NCBI GenBank assembly: GCA_031277415.1
Contig: JAITMK010000079.1
Span: forward strand, 1 to 39,696
Direction of reading: 5' to 3'
DNA from: Azoarcus sp.
GTDB lineage: Bacteria; Pseudomonadota; Gammaproteobacteria; Burkholderiales; Rhodocyclaceae
Length of the DNA stretch: 39,696 nt
Shown here: one piece after another, positions 11,470-19,196 of the stretch
Layout of the letters: every line of letters begins with the position of its first letter
Position numbering within the stretch: position 1 is the stretch's first letter
Notes under the pieces: model-generated
Databases searched by the model: none
The model's input: only the letters and a program-made list of their open reading frames with translations
What the model was told of the DNA's origin: nothing
Translations under genes and position numbers: made by a program

Positions 11470-11813
11470 AGCCTGACTCCCTCTCTGGCGATGTTGTGAA
11501 GCAATGCTGGATTCGAGTAGTTCTCCGGGTGTTCCCATTCATCCAGCCACACTGGTAGAGGCGAGATGTTGATACCCGTCTCCAGCAGCACGTCGTAAGC
11601 TACGTCGGCCATTGCCAGAGTAGTTGTCAGAACCCTTTGATGTTCGCCTTTCAGGAGTATGGCTACATCGGCGTCACTGTCCGGGCGATGAGTCCCCCGT
11701 GCCCGACTGCCATAGACGATTGCGCCCGCCATATCGTAGCGAGCAGCGATCAAACCAAGGAAGCGCCGGACGGCTTCCTCGGTGTTGTGATCAATACGTT
11801 CGCTCGATCCCAT
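11466..11813 (-). CDS. MNT-type nucleotidyltransferase (antitoxin-like)
   Basis: The 115-residue protein is a minimal nucleotidyltransferase of the pol-beta superfamily. The motif GSRARGTHRPDSDADVAI has the Gly-Ser helix start and the two metal-binding Asp of the SDxD signature. In known HEPN/MNT systems the MNT partner neutralises the HEPN toxin, in some cases by AMPylating it. The ATG at 11813 has AAGGA seven bases upstream. It is first in the operon and overlaps HEPN by four bases (GTGA). The upstream DNA has an imperfect palindrome (11853-11883) that may serve autoregulation. Confidence 0.85.
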   Translation of the reverse strand: MGSSERIDHNTEEAVRRFLGLIAARYDMAGAIVYGSRARGTHRPDSDADVAILLKGEHQRVLTTTLAMADVAYDVLLETGINISPLPVWLDEWEHPENYSNPALLHNIAREGVRL

Positions 11814-11852
11814 GTGTCATTCCTTATCGAAACTCGTTAAGATGATATGCAA

Positions 11853-11883
11853 TCGAGAATGGAATTTCAAGAACCATTTTCGA
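11853..11883. promoter_or_regulatory. Imperfect palindrome upstream of MNT-HEPN operon
   Basis: TCGAGAATGG (11853-11862) faces CCATTTTCGA (11874-11883), with nine of ten positions complementary. TCGAGAAT recurs as a direct repeat at 11880-11887. The position 40-75 bp upstream of the MNT start suits an operator, but nothing else confirms it. Confidence 0.35.
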
Positions 11884-11887
11884 GAAT

Positions 11888-12076
11888 TGTCATTTTAAGA
11901 AGGCGAATGCACGGAAGTTCAGGAGTGGACTTCACTGAACTGGGCATGAGAGTTCGGATGGGGCGATGATGAGCTGGACGCCCCTCTGCAGGTGACAGTT
12001 GCCGACCCGAAGCGGACATGGGAACCTGCATTTAAGTCGAGGCGTGGCTGCGGCAATAAGCCACATGAAGCGGTTT
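11888..12076. other. Non-coding spacer between MNT operon and NTPase gene
   Basis: No open frame, RNA gene or clear terminator was recognised in these 189 bases. It separates the promoter side of the MNT operon from the 3' end of the large NTPase gene. Confidence 0.5.
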
Positions 12077-14401
12077 CTAACCTTGGTCTTTTTTCGTCAC
12101 TGATAGCGCTTTAAAGAACGCAGGGTTCACAGCGAAGGAGCAGTCCGAACGAATCTTGAGGAATCCGTTAAGCATCCGCATGCTATAACTAAAATCATAG
12201 ATGTAGCGGATATCTTCCACGTTCACCTGCACGCCCAGAAATCCGTACCACAACAACAATTCCAAGACGTGCGGAATCTTGTCGTCCGCGATCCCCCCTC
12301 GACGGAGCAACCCGTTGAGCTCGTTGGGCGCGATCAGCGTGTTCGCGTCGATGAACGCATAAAGCGAATCTCCCGCCCCAGGCGAGATGTCATTCATCTC
12401 GTACTCTACATCCGTCAGCACATCCACAGAAAAGGCCGCTACTCCCTTGTCAATATCCGCTTCCTCGATCCGTGAGTGCTTGAGGTTCACGGCCGATGCC
12501 TTGCAGTGATTGATCAGGTTCAGCAGAAAACGAGGGCGCATGAGCGAGCGGTCGATCAGGTAGTCGAGACTCTTTTCACCCTGGAAGTGAGGAATGCAGA
12601 TGCTGTTCCAAGCATCGTCGACAGAAAGGTTCGAGTCCAACCTATTGGAAACGATCCGCAGTCGCACGATTTCCTGGAGGAGGTCGCGGTCCGTCCAATC
12701 GAGCATCACGTTTCCTTCCTTGCCTCGATCCGAGGTCTCCTGCACAAGCAGTTCGTAGACGTCGTTGCGCAGAAACACGATGGTGTTGACGGTTACCTTG
12801 TATTTCCCAAACTCGCGCTCGATCTTCCGTGCGGCATCGATCAGGGATCGAATAATGGTCAGGTCCGTGCGCGTTAGACCGGTAGATGGCCAACCCTTGT
12901 CAACATTGTCGAATAGAAGCCATAGCACGCCCTTGTGTTGCATGTACTTCGACAATTCGATCTCCAGCTTCTTCACGTCGTGCTGATATAAAAGCTCGGT
13001 GAGTTGACCACTGTCCAGGCTCATGCCTTCGCAGTTGCCATACTTAAATTGGTAGTCCGACTGAATTTTGTCGAGCAACATACCGATGCGCTCGGAGAAA
13101 TCGCCATCAGTAAAATATTTGTAGACGTTGTACAGGTCATCCAAGCGCCGGTACGACTCAGTGAGGTTGTGGTTGTGCAAGTGCCGTGTGTGATCCTTCT
13201 CCAGTATCTTGTAGCAAATTTCCAGGAGCAGTACGTAATTCCAAAATGCAGTAACGGTGTGCTGGAGTGCGCCTTCGCTCAGATACCGCAGCACGGTTTC
13301 CTTAAACTTGACCAGCTTGTACCCTTCGGGCTTAAGGTCCAACACGATATTCTTTGCCCGATCACGCAAGCGCTCTCTATCTCGAATCTGGAGAAAAACC
13401 GCAGACTTCCCTGATCCCTTCCGTCCGACGACGAGATGCGCTTCTCCTCGCAAGGACTTTTGGAACGCATCCGTGTGAAGATAGTAGTCTTGCAAAGTTC
13501 GCATCTCGTTCTCAGCCGAAGACGCTCCGAGATTCAGGGTTTGCAAGAACGTTACTGGCGGTGCAGTCGGTCCGGCGTGTTCTTCTTGGAAGCCTATGGC
13601 CACTTTTGCCGTGAACTGAGCGATGATCTCGTTCAGATCTTCAATGCGTTGAGAAGTCGAAGTAACGTCTCGCACGTCCATAGGAACGGGACCGTTTGAA
13701 TGCTGCACCAAGCACAACGGCTTGTTCATTCCCGTCGCCAGTCCTGCTAAGAATGCGCCTCGAAGGTTGTGTATCACGGCGCCCGCTTCTTCTTTGATCG
13801 CGAGCAACGGCACGACGACACCGTAGGACTGAGCGACGTTCGCGATAGCCTCATAACCGGAAAGGCGTGGGGATTCGTTCGGGTCGAACGTGCGATAGAT
13901 ATACCCGGACTTCTTGATGCGCGAAATGATTCGCGACATCCAATCAGTTTTATGCTTCGCTTCGAGCAGGTACACCGGTGCCCGTTTGTTCAGCGCGGTG
14001 GGCAAATCAATTGGATCGTTTGCGGAAAAACTCTGAAGATGTGCCCTTAGTTGTTCTGCGTTTTCATATTCCTCGTACCCAACCGTATCAAAAATTCCGA
14101 GTTCCCTGATCGTCGGTGTCCTTTCATCGAAACTGCGATTACGCACCGGAAACACGCGCTTGCCGCTGCCGATGGCGTAGCCGATCTCGTAAAGAACGTT
14201 GAAGTTAAGAAACGTGACATCTGCGACCAGAAAGCCGACGTCATTGATACCATCCTCTACTTCCTTCGGAATGAAGTGTCCGGCTATGTCCAGAGCTCGC
14301 CACGATTGGAAATCACCGTGGCGGCCGTTCAATGCGCGCTCGACTGTTTCTCCGAGTCCCGTCGGAGTATCGGGATAGGCAAAGAATGCTCTCTTCGGCA
14401 T
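12077..14401 (-). CDS. Rossmann/TIR-like plus P-loop NTPase protein, putative defence (774 aa)
   Basis: Residues 1-125 resemble a nucleoside deoxyribosyltransferase/TIR-like fold: FAYPD, then GFLVADVTFLNFNVLYEIG, with Glu72 in the place often catalytic in that fold. Residues 140-250 look like a second copy (YLLEAKHK, then GAFLAGLATGMNKPLCLVQH). A P-loop ATPase follows, with Walker A GRKGSGKS at 326-333, Walker B WLLFDNVD at 494-501, a sensor-like IVFLRND at 541, and RPRFLLNLI at 622. The C-terminus looks like a winged helix. The arrangement recalls the Sll1717-type P-loop ATPases and STAND sensors with NAD-consuming effector domains, which suggests anti-phage function; this is inferred. The ATG at 14401 has GGAG eight bases upstream; a TTG two codons earlier is less likely. 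Its 5' end abuts an IS3 remnant. Confidence 0.75.
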   Translation of the reverse strand: MPKRAFFAYPDTPTGLGETVERALNGRHGDFQSWRALDIAGHFIPKEVEDGINDVGFLVADVTFLNFNVLYEIGYAIGSGKRVFPVRNRSFDERTPTIRELGIFDTVGYEEYENAEQLRAHLQSFSANDPIDLPTALNKRAPVYLLEAKHKTDWMSRIISRIKKSGYIYRTFDPNESPRLSGYEAIANVAQSYGVVVPLLAIKEEAGAVIHNLRGAFLAGLATGMNKPLCLVQHSNGPVPMDVRDVTSTSQRIEDLNEIIAQFTAKVAIGFQEEHAGPTAPPVTFLQTLNLGASSAENEMRTLQDYYLHTDAFQKSLRGEAHLVVGRKGSGKSAVFLQIRDRERLRDRAKNIVLDLKPEGYKLVKFKETVLRYLSEGALQHTVTAFWNYVLLLEICYKILEKDHTRHLHNHNLTESYRRLDDLYNVYKYFTDGDFSERIGMLLDKIQSDYQFKYGNCEGMSLDSGQLTELLYQHDVKKLEIELSKYMQHKGVLWLLFDNVDKGWPSTGLTRTDLTIIRSLIDAARKIEREFGKYKVTVNTIVFLRNDVYELLVQETSDRGKEGNVMLDWTDRDLLQEIVRLRIVSNRLDSNLSVDDAWNSICIPHFQGEKSLDYLIDRSLMRPRFLLNLINHCKASAVNLKHSRIEEADIDKGVAAFSVDVLTDVEYEMNDISPGAGDSLYAFIDANTLIAPNELNGLLRRGGIADDKIPHVLELLLWYGFLGVQVNVEDIRYIYDFSYSMRMLNGFLKIRSDCSFAVNPAFFKALSVTKKDQG

Positions 14402-14432
14402 CTTCAAGGCTCCAAGTACGACTGTTTGAATC

Positions 14433-14748
14433 TCCCCGGGAATCGCGGAGGCCGTTTGGGTAAAGTAAAGCAGCCTCGTCGGTGGTCTTGCCGAGTTGGT
14501 TGTAGTAGTCTGCCTCAGTTTCGGCCGGTGGGATATAGCCGATGGCGAGTACAGGCGCCAATGGTTGAACTAGGTGACCCATGCCAGTTTAACGGATTCC
14601 CGGCTTTTCCAGGGAGCCCGGAGATGGATCAGTTAGGTCTTGTATAGGCCGTTGATTGTTTCGGTCAAGGCATTGTCGTAATTGTCCCCCAACTGCTGAC
14701 CGAAGGCTTGATGCCCGTTTGGGCCAAGCGTTCGCTGTAGCGGATGCC
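14433..14748 (-). pseudogene. IS3-family transposase C-terminal remnant
   Basis: Three frames read in turn on the minus strand give the end of an IS3-type DDE transposase. The first is RYSERLAQTGIKPS (about 14747-14695). A frameshift leads to GDNYDNALTETINGLYK. The third, after another shift, is GYIPPAETEADYYNQL and runs to LRDSRG at 14433. In-frame stops occur at 14633-14635 and 14570-14572. The N-terminal half, with the first catalytic Asp residues, is gone. It cannot encode an active enzyme. The adjacent NTPase gene starts 31 bases past its end. Confidence 0.75.
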
Positions 14749-14778
14749 CGTTCTGAGCCATTCGCCTTCTGGTCAAGA

Positions 14779-14955
14779 TCATGTTCGCGACAACAACTTC
14801 GTTCCATCCGGGCGCAAATCCCCCTTGGGTGAAATGTGCCTATACAGGGTCTGCCGTGTAACGCCGGGTTCTTGGCATAGACCACCCACCTTCGTTTCCG
14901 GCTGCCCCATTGCCGCCATTGCCAAGCGTAACTTGGCTGTAGTTATTTTGAGCTC
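14779..14955 (-). pseudogene. Serine recombinase C-terminal remnant
   Basis: The frame ending at the TGA at 14779 encodes AKLRLAMAAMGQPETKVG, then GVTRQTLYRHISPKGDLRPD and KLLSRT. This is the helix-turn-helix tail of a Tn3-type serine recombinase of a different subgroup from the intact one at 10.5 kb. Upstream the same frame soon meets a stop (TGA at about 14986) and shows no catalytic domain. It touches the IS3 remnant, so the two are likely leftovers of successive insertions at this island edge. Confidence 0.6.
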
Positions 14956-15167
14956 TGTATGGCAAAGTCCAACGCCCAGATGGCTTCAACGCAGGCTTAT
15001 CTGAGCAAGGGCAGGCGGGCCAAAGGGTGAGCAGCCACGGTATTGACTATAGTCGAGATTAGTGCAGGTGGCTTCTGATACTAGACTGTTAAGAGTTATC
15101 TGCACACCGGCCTTATGTCCAGTTGATTGGTGCAGTCATCTTCTGAAAACGACACTACCTCCACCGT
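14956..15167. other. Non-coding stretch at right side of the island
   Basis: I see no gene, RNA or clear regulatory element in these bases apart from the palindrome that follows. It is probably the degraded junction between the island and the ancestral chromosome before the HDOD gene. Confidence 0.4.
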
Positions 15168-15199
15168 TTGTCATCCTGCGCGAAGTCGCAGAATGACAA
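15168..15199. repeat. 32-bp palindromic repeat
   Basis: TTGTCATCCTGCG (15168-15180) pairs with CGCAGAATGACAA (15187-15199) with one mismatch around a 6-nt loop. The GTCAT..CTGCG arms are typical of dispersed REP-like palindromes. It lies 21 bp past the HDOD stop and has no T-run, so termination is possible but not shown. Confidence 0.65.
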
Positions 15200-15219
15200 G
15201 GGGGTTTTACAGAGGTTCC

Positions 15220-16086
15220 CTAAATACCACGCCGGGTTGCCGGCATCAAAGAAGGCCAGATTTCCTCTGGCGCGCCTATATCTCGCAGCAGGGCTTCGGG
15301 CGGGATGTGCAACAGATTGTGGATTTTTGAAATGTCGCTGGGCAGGGCTTCGTTATCCCAGCCGCGTGCAGCATGGCGTGCCAGGTCAACGGCGAGCGTG
15401 ATGGTGCGTACCCTTGGATGGCTGGATTGAGACTCTTCGAGCAGTTGCATAAGAAGCTTGGGCAGGCGCCAGACCCGAATCAGTGCGAATTGGAGTTCTC
15501 GCGCTGTGATCCCGAAAACCTCACGCTGTGCAATGGAACTGCGCAATTCCTGGTCGGCGCGCTGCATGTTGTACACACGAAGAATGAGGTCGGGGGCGTT
15601 GATCCAGCAGATCATTTCGGCGGCTTCAGACAGCATGGCGGCAATGGTGATTTCATTGACATCGAGATCACGCCGGATGACCGCCCAACTGCGGGCATAG
15701 CGGGCGGCCTTGCAGGCCCGGCTGACAACCCTGAGTAGGCCGACCAGCGCCTTGGGTCGGGAGATCAGGACTTTTTCGACGACAGGCAACTCGCTGAATG
15801 CCCTGAAGAAAGGTATGATGCCCATCATGACTATGGCATTACTGACGGTGGTGATGTCGTGGTTTTGCGCGTTTTCCCGGTGGGTTTCAATATGGGAGAG
15901 CAGGCGCATCGTCATCAACGGGTCAGCCTGCACCGTGGCGGCAATATCCCGGCGGGTGACATCGTCGATGGCTTGAGCGAAGCGTGCGAGTTCATTCGCT
16001 GTCCGGCGCAACACCGGCAAGGGTTGTCGCGAGAAGAAATCGACGTAGGACTCGACCGAGGACAGGGCGTGTGTCAGGACGGTCAT
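15220..16086 (-). CDS. HDOD-domain signalling protein
   Basis: The 288-residue protein matches HDOD proteins, catalytically inactive relatives of HD phosphohydrolases. Evidence is the LPVLRRTANELARF start of the domain, the ADPLMTMRLLSHI stretch and the DITTVSNAIVMMGIIPFFR helix pair, all usual in this family. HDOD proteins act in signalling and motility regulation in proteobacteria; no partner domain is attached here. The ATG at 16086 has AGGG eight bases upstream. It is divergent from the AcuI-type gene and shares a 250-bp control region with it. A palindrome follows its stop. Confidence 0.85.
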   Translation of the reverse strand: MTVLTHALSSVESYVDFFSRQPLPVLRRTANELARFAQAIDDVTRRDIAATVQADPLMTMRLLSHIETHRENAQNHDITTVSNAIVMMGIIPFFRAFSELPVVEKVLISRPKALVGLLRVVSRACKAARYARSWAVIRRDLDVNEITIAAMLSEAAEMICWINAPDLILRVYNMQRADQELRSSIAQREVFGITARELQFALIRVWRLPKLLMQLLEESQSSHPRVRTITLAVDLARHAARGWDNEALPSDISKIHNLLHIPPEALLRDIGAPEEIWPSLMPATRRGI

Positions 16087-16158
16087 GAGTGAACCCTATT
16101 TAATTTGGCTATATATCTGTAATTATCGGCCGTTTCAAACCGAAATAAAATTCACAAG

Positions 16159-16257
16159 TCACGCAATTTGCGTGAGTTACTCCCCGGAAAGGGCGTTCTG
16201 GCGGGTGAAGTGTGGAAGAATACGCATCAGGTGAGCCGGAGCGGCTCAGGATATAAT
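16159..16257 (+). promoter_or_regulatory. Promoter region with two palindromes before the AcuI-type gene
   Basis: A perfect -10 hexamer TATAAT lies at 16252-16257, about 80 bp before the chosen start. No good -35 is visible 17 bp upstream; instead a GAGCCG/CGGCTC palindrome (16233-16247) covers that position. A further 17-bp perfect palindrome, TCACGCAA-T-TTGCGTGA, lies at 16159-16175. The layout suggests an activator-dependent or repressed promoter. Confidence 0.45.
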
Positions 16258-16336
16258 GACTAATCCGTATTTCCGCGTTTTACGCTTTGCATGGGCGCGG
16301 AAGAGATCGGTCGCTACAAGTGACGAGGAGAGACAA

Positions 16337-17341
16337 ATGGGAGAGGGTGATCAGTTCAGGGCACTGTTGATCGAGCAGGACGAGGCGCGCAAGGTATGCG
16401 CCTCGCTGGTTTCGCTTTCACCGGCACAACTTGATGCCGGCGAGGTGCTGATTCGGGTGCACTTTTCAAGCATCAACTACAAGGATGCCCTGGCCGCGAC
16501 AGGGGCAGGGAAGGTCATCCGCCGGTTTCCCTGCGTGGGAGGAATCGATCTGTCCGGCGAGGTGGTTGAGAGCGCCGACCCTCGTTTTCGGGCAGGCGAT
16601 GCGGTAATTGCCACCAGTTACGACATCGGCGTTGCGCATCATGGTGGCTATGCCGAATACGCCAGAATTCCGGCAGACTGGGTACTTCCGCTGCCGCCGG
16701 GGCTTAATCTGCTGGAAGCGATGGCGCTCGGTACGGCAGGCTTGACGGCTGCGCTCGGGATCGTGAGGATGGAAGACAACGGCCTTGCGCCGGGTAATGG
16801 CCCGGTACTTGTTACCGGAGCGAGCGGCGGGGTAGGGGGGCTGGCGATCGACATGTTGGCACGGCTTGGCTACGAAGTGGCCGCTTTGACCGGCAAGGCG
16901 GAGGAAGCGGACTTTCTCCGGCGCATCGGCGCGGCAGACATCCTCCTGCGCGGAGAAATCGATTTCGATAAAATTCGCCCGCTGGAGGCATCCCGCTGGG
17001 CCGGAGCAGTCGATAATGTGGGCGGTTCGATCCTGCATTGGGTGTTGGCGACGATGCGCCAGGATGGGGTTGTGGCCAGTATCGGCAATGCAGCCGATTT
17101 CAAGCTTGCAACAACGGTATTTCCGTTCATTTTGCGTGGCGTAAGTCTCTTGGGGATCGATTCGGGTTATGCGAGCATGTCCATGCGGCAGAGAGTTTGG
17201 ACGCGCCTGGCGGCTGATCTCAAGCCGCGCTGGCTGGAGGATTTCATCCGCGTGATCGGGTTTGACGAATTGCCGGACGCTTTTACCGCCTTTATCGAGG
17301 GGCGAGCAAAAGGGCGGACCGTCGTTCGTATCCGGGGGTGA
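16337..17341 (+). CDS. acuI: AcuI/YhdH-type acryloyl-CoA reductase-like MDR oxidoreductase
   Basis: The 334-residue protein is a zinc-free medium-chain dehydrogenase/reductase. It has the GroES-like N-terminal part (VHFSSINYKDALAATGAGKV), PCVGGIDLSGEVV, and the NADPH-binding GASGGVGGLAIDMLARLGYE. These match the YhdH/AcuI subfamily, whose best known activity is NADPH-dependent reduction of acryloyl-CoA to propionyl-CoA. The ATG at 16337 has GAGGAGA upstream; a longer frame from 16256 adds 27 unlikely residues. Its stop overlaps by four bases the earliest possible start of the receiver-GGDEF gene, so the two are probably co-transcribed. The exact substrate is inferred. Confidence 0.85.
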   Translation: MGEGDQFRALLIEQDEARKVCASLVSLSPAQLDAGEVLIRVHFSSINYKDALAATGAGKVIRRFPCVGGIDLSGEVVESADPRFRAGDAVIATSYDIGVAHHGGYAEYARIPADWVLPLPPGLNLLEAMALGTAGLTAALGIVRMEDNGLAPGNGPVLVTGASGGVGGLAIDMLARLGYEVAALTGKAEEADFLRRIGAADILLRGEIDFDKIRPLEASRWAGAVDNVGGSILHWVLATMRQDGVVASIGNAADFKLATTVFPFILRGVSLLGIDSGYASMSMRQRVWTRLAADLKPRWLEDFIRVIGFDELPDAFTAFIEGRAKGRTVVRIRG

Positions 17342-17382
17342 GTGTTGGCAGAAACGATTTAAGGAAACGAAGCGATTCATAT

Positions 17383-18519
17383 ATGGGCGAAGAAGAAACC
17401 GGAATCCTGCCGAAAATACTGATTGTCGATGACTCACGCATGGTGCGTGCCAGCCTCATCAAGCAGATTCGCCACCGTTTTCAGATACGGGAGGAATCCG
17501 ATGGTGAGGCGGGTTGGCAAACTTTGCTGGTCGACCCCGCAATTCAGATCGTACTGACCGATCTTGGTATGCCGAAGCTCGACGGTTTTGGCCTGCTTGA
17601 GCGCATTCGGGAATCAAAGGTGCAGCGCATCCAGGAATTGCCGGTCGTCATCATTTCCGGTGACGAGGACGATGAAGCCCGTCAGCGTGCGCTGGAACTC
17701 GGTGCAAGCGATTTTGTCTCCAAGGGCGCAGGTTGCGCCGAAATGACGGCGCGGCTCGAATCCCTGCTGGATTTGACCGAAATCCGTCGCAGTTTTGCGC
17801 TGTCGGGGCAAAGTTCGATCATTGACCCGGTTTCCGGGCTGGCAACCCCCGCCTATCTCAATCACAGCGGCGAACAACTGCTGGCGCAGGCACGGCGGCG
17901 GCAGACGACGATCTCGGTGATGGTGGTCGAAATCGACCATTATGAGCAACTGGTTGAATGGCATGGCAGCCGTGTGGCCAGTCTGATTACCAGCAAACTC
18001 GCCAAAATCATTGCCAGCAAGGTACGGCGCGAAGACACGATCAGCCAGATATCGGGAGCACGGTTTGCGGTTTTGTCGCCCAGTACTTCAATAGCGGGTT
18101 GCTGTGCCTTTGGTTTGCGCCTGCAAAGGGCGATGGAAAAGCTGGTGATGACGTACCGCGAGGAGCGTATCCGCATCACTGTCTCCGTCGGTATCTCGGG
18201 TTCGGAGTCGGACGGCATACAGAGCGTGGAGGGACTCATCATCACTGCCACGGAGCGTGTGCAGTACGGCATTGCGACGGGAGGCAATCGCATCATCAAC
18301 CGTGAGGGTGAAGTCGACAAGGCTGCGGCTGAAAACTACGTGAACCAGGCGCTCAGTATCGACCACGCCCTGCTTCAGTTGCGGATCGGCGCAGAAGAAG
18401 ATGTCATGGATCATTTGCCGGAAATCATTGCGTCCATGATGCCGCTTTTCAACCTGCTGGAAGATCGGCTGCATTTCGGCATCCCGCTCGGCGAACTGGA
18501 AAATTACGGACGAAAATAA
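17383..18519 (+). CDS. Response regulator with degenerate GGDEF domain
   Basis: Residues 10-130 are a receiver: acidic pair DD (16-17), phosphoacceptor Asp60 in VLTDLGMPKLDG, and Lys114 in FVSKGAG. Residues about 150-320 are a GGDEF domain in which the signature is replaced by SGARF (224-228), so diguanylate cyclase activity is unlikely; metal-ligand Asp185 (VVEIDHYEQL) remains. The C-terminal 60 residues are helical and unrecognised. It may act as a c-di-GMP or GTP sensor or a phosphorylation-switched scaffold. The start is unsure: ATG 17383 begins just before the receiver, while GTG 17338 overlaps the upstream stop (GTGA). Neither has a strong ribosome site. Confidence 0.82.
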   Translation: MGEEETGILPKILIVDDSRMVRASLIKQIRHRFQIREESDGEAGWQTLLVDPAIQIVLTDLGMPKLDGFGLLERIRESKVQRIQELPVVIISGDEDDEARQRALELGASDFVSKGAGCAEMTARLESLLDLTEIRRSFALSGQSSIIDPVSGLATPAYLNHSGEQLLAQARRRQTTISVMVVEIDHYEQLVEWHGSRVASLITSKLAKIIASKVRREDTISQISGARFAVLSPSTSIAGCCAFGLRLQRAMEKLVMTYREERIRITVSVGISGSESDGIQSVEGLIITATERVQYGIATGGNRIINREGEVDKAAAENYVNQALSIDHALLQLRIGAEEDVMDHLPEIIASMMPLFNLLEDRLHFGIPLGELENYGRK

Positions 18520-18522
18520 CGG

Positions 18523-18558
18523 TAAAAACCCGCTCTGTGATTTTGGTCAAGAGCGGGT
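18523..18558 (-). terminator. Rho-independent terminator of the DUF3617 gene
   Basis: A 9-bp stem ACCCGCTCT/AGAGCGGGT (18528-18536, 18550-18558) is followed on the minus strand by five T. It ends transcription from the DUF3617 gene, whose stop is at 18606, and may weakly stop plus-strand reads leaving the receiver-GGDEF gene. Confidence 0.8.
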
Positions 18559-18605
18559 ACCTTTGATGCTCGATCCGTCAATTGCGCGGCGACGATATCG
18601 CTTCT

Positions 18606-19043
18606 TTACTGCATCGCCTCTTTGCTGCAGGTCGGGCCGATGTATTTTTGCCTTGCCGTCGTTTGAATCGTCTCCTTCCGGTCACCTTCATCGATTGTCG
18701 TTGAAACGTCCAATACAACTTCGTTGTCACTGATTTTTTTCGATGTTCCCGTGACTTTCCCTTTCGATCCATCGACATCGCAGACTACTTCGTAGGAAAC
18801 CAAATTGCTCTTGCTCTCAATGATTTTTACCTTGCAATTTTCGGGAGGCTCCTTCTCCATGTACCCGGTTTTGGCTCGTTCGGGGGTAACGCAGACCTTC
18901 ATTTTTGGGATTACTATACCCGAAGGCATTCCGCTCATTTTCATTTCTACTTCCCACTCACCGGGTTTGATGTCGAACGCGGCGGCGGGGAGCGCAATCA
19001 CGCCCAACAGCAAAAATACCATCAGTACTCGTTGAACACGCAT
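18606..19043 (-). CDS. DUF3617 family periplasmic protein
   Basis: The 145-residue protein has a clear signal peptide (MRVQRVLMVFLLLGVIALPA, cleavage after AAA). The mature part has the DUF3617 pattern: IKPGEWEVEMKMSG near the start, a conserved Cys in KVCVTPERA, and further Cys in ENCKV, YEVVCDVDG and GPTCS. Function is unknown for the family. The ATG at 19043 is preceded by AGGAG. It is a single-gene unit ending at a good terminator. Confidence 0.8.
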   Translation of the reverse strand: MRVQRVLMVFLLLGVIALPAAAFDIKPGEWEVEMKMSGMPSGIVIPKMKVCVTPERAKTGYMEKEPPENCKVKIIESKSNLVSYEVVCDVDGSKGKVTGTSKKISDNEVVLDVSTTIDEGDRKETIQTTARQKYIGPTCSKEAMQ

Positions 19044-19196
19044 GTTCCTGACTCCTCAAAAATATAAAAATCCGGCCGGAAAAAGCCGGAACCTTCCGCA
19101 ATCCGGCGCAGGCATGGAATGCGATTGACAGCGGTGGAAAGCGATCCGCACGCCTATGATATTCCATGGACAGAAAATAGAAAGCGGCTTCGTGCA

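Noticed and set aside
14589-14885. 98-codon minus-strand open frame
   Set aside because: It is in the wrong frame for both the IS3 and recombinase remnants it covers.
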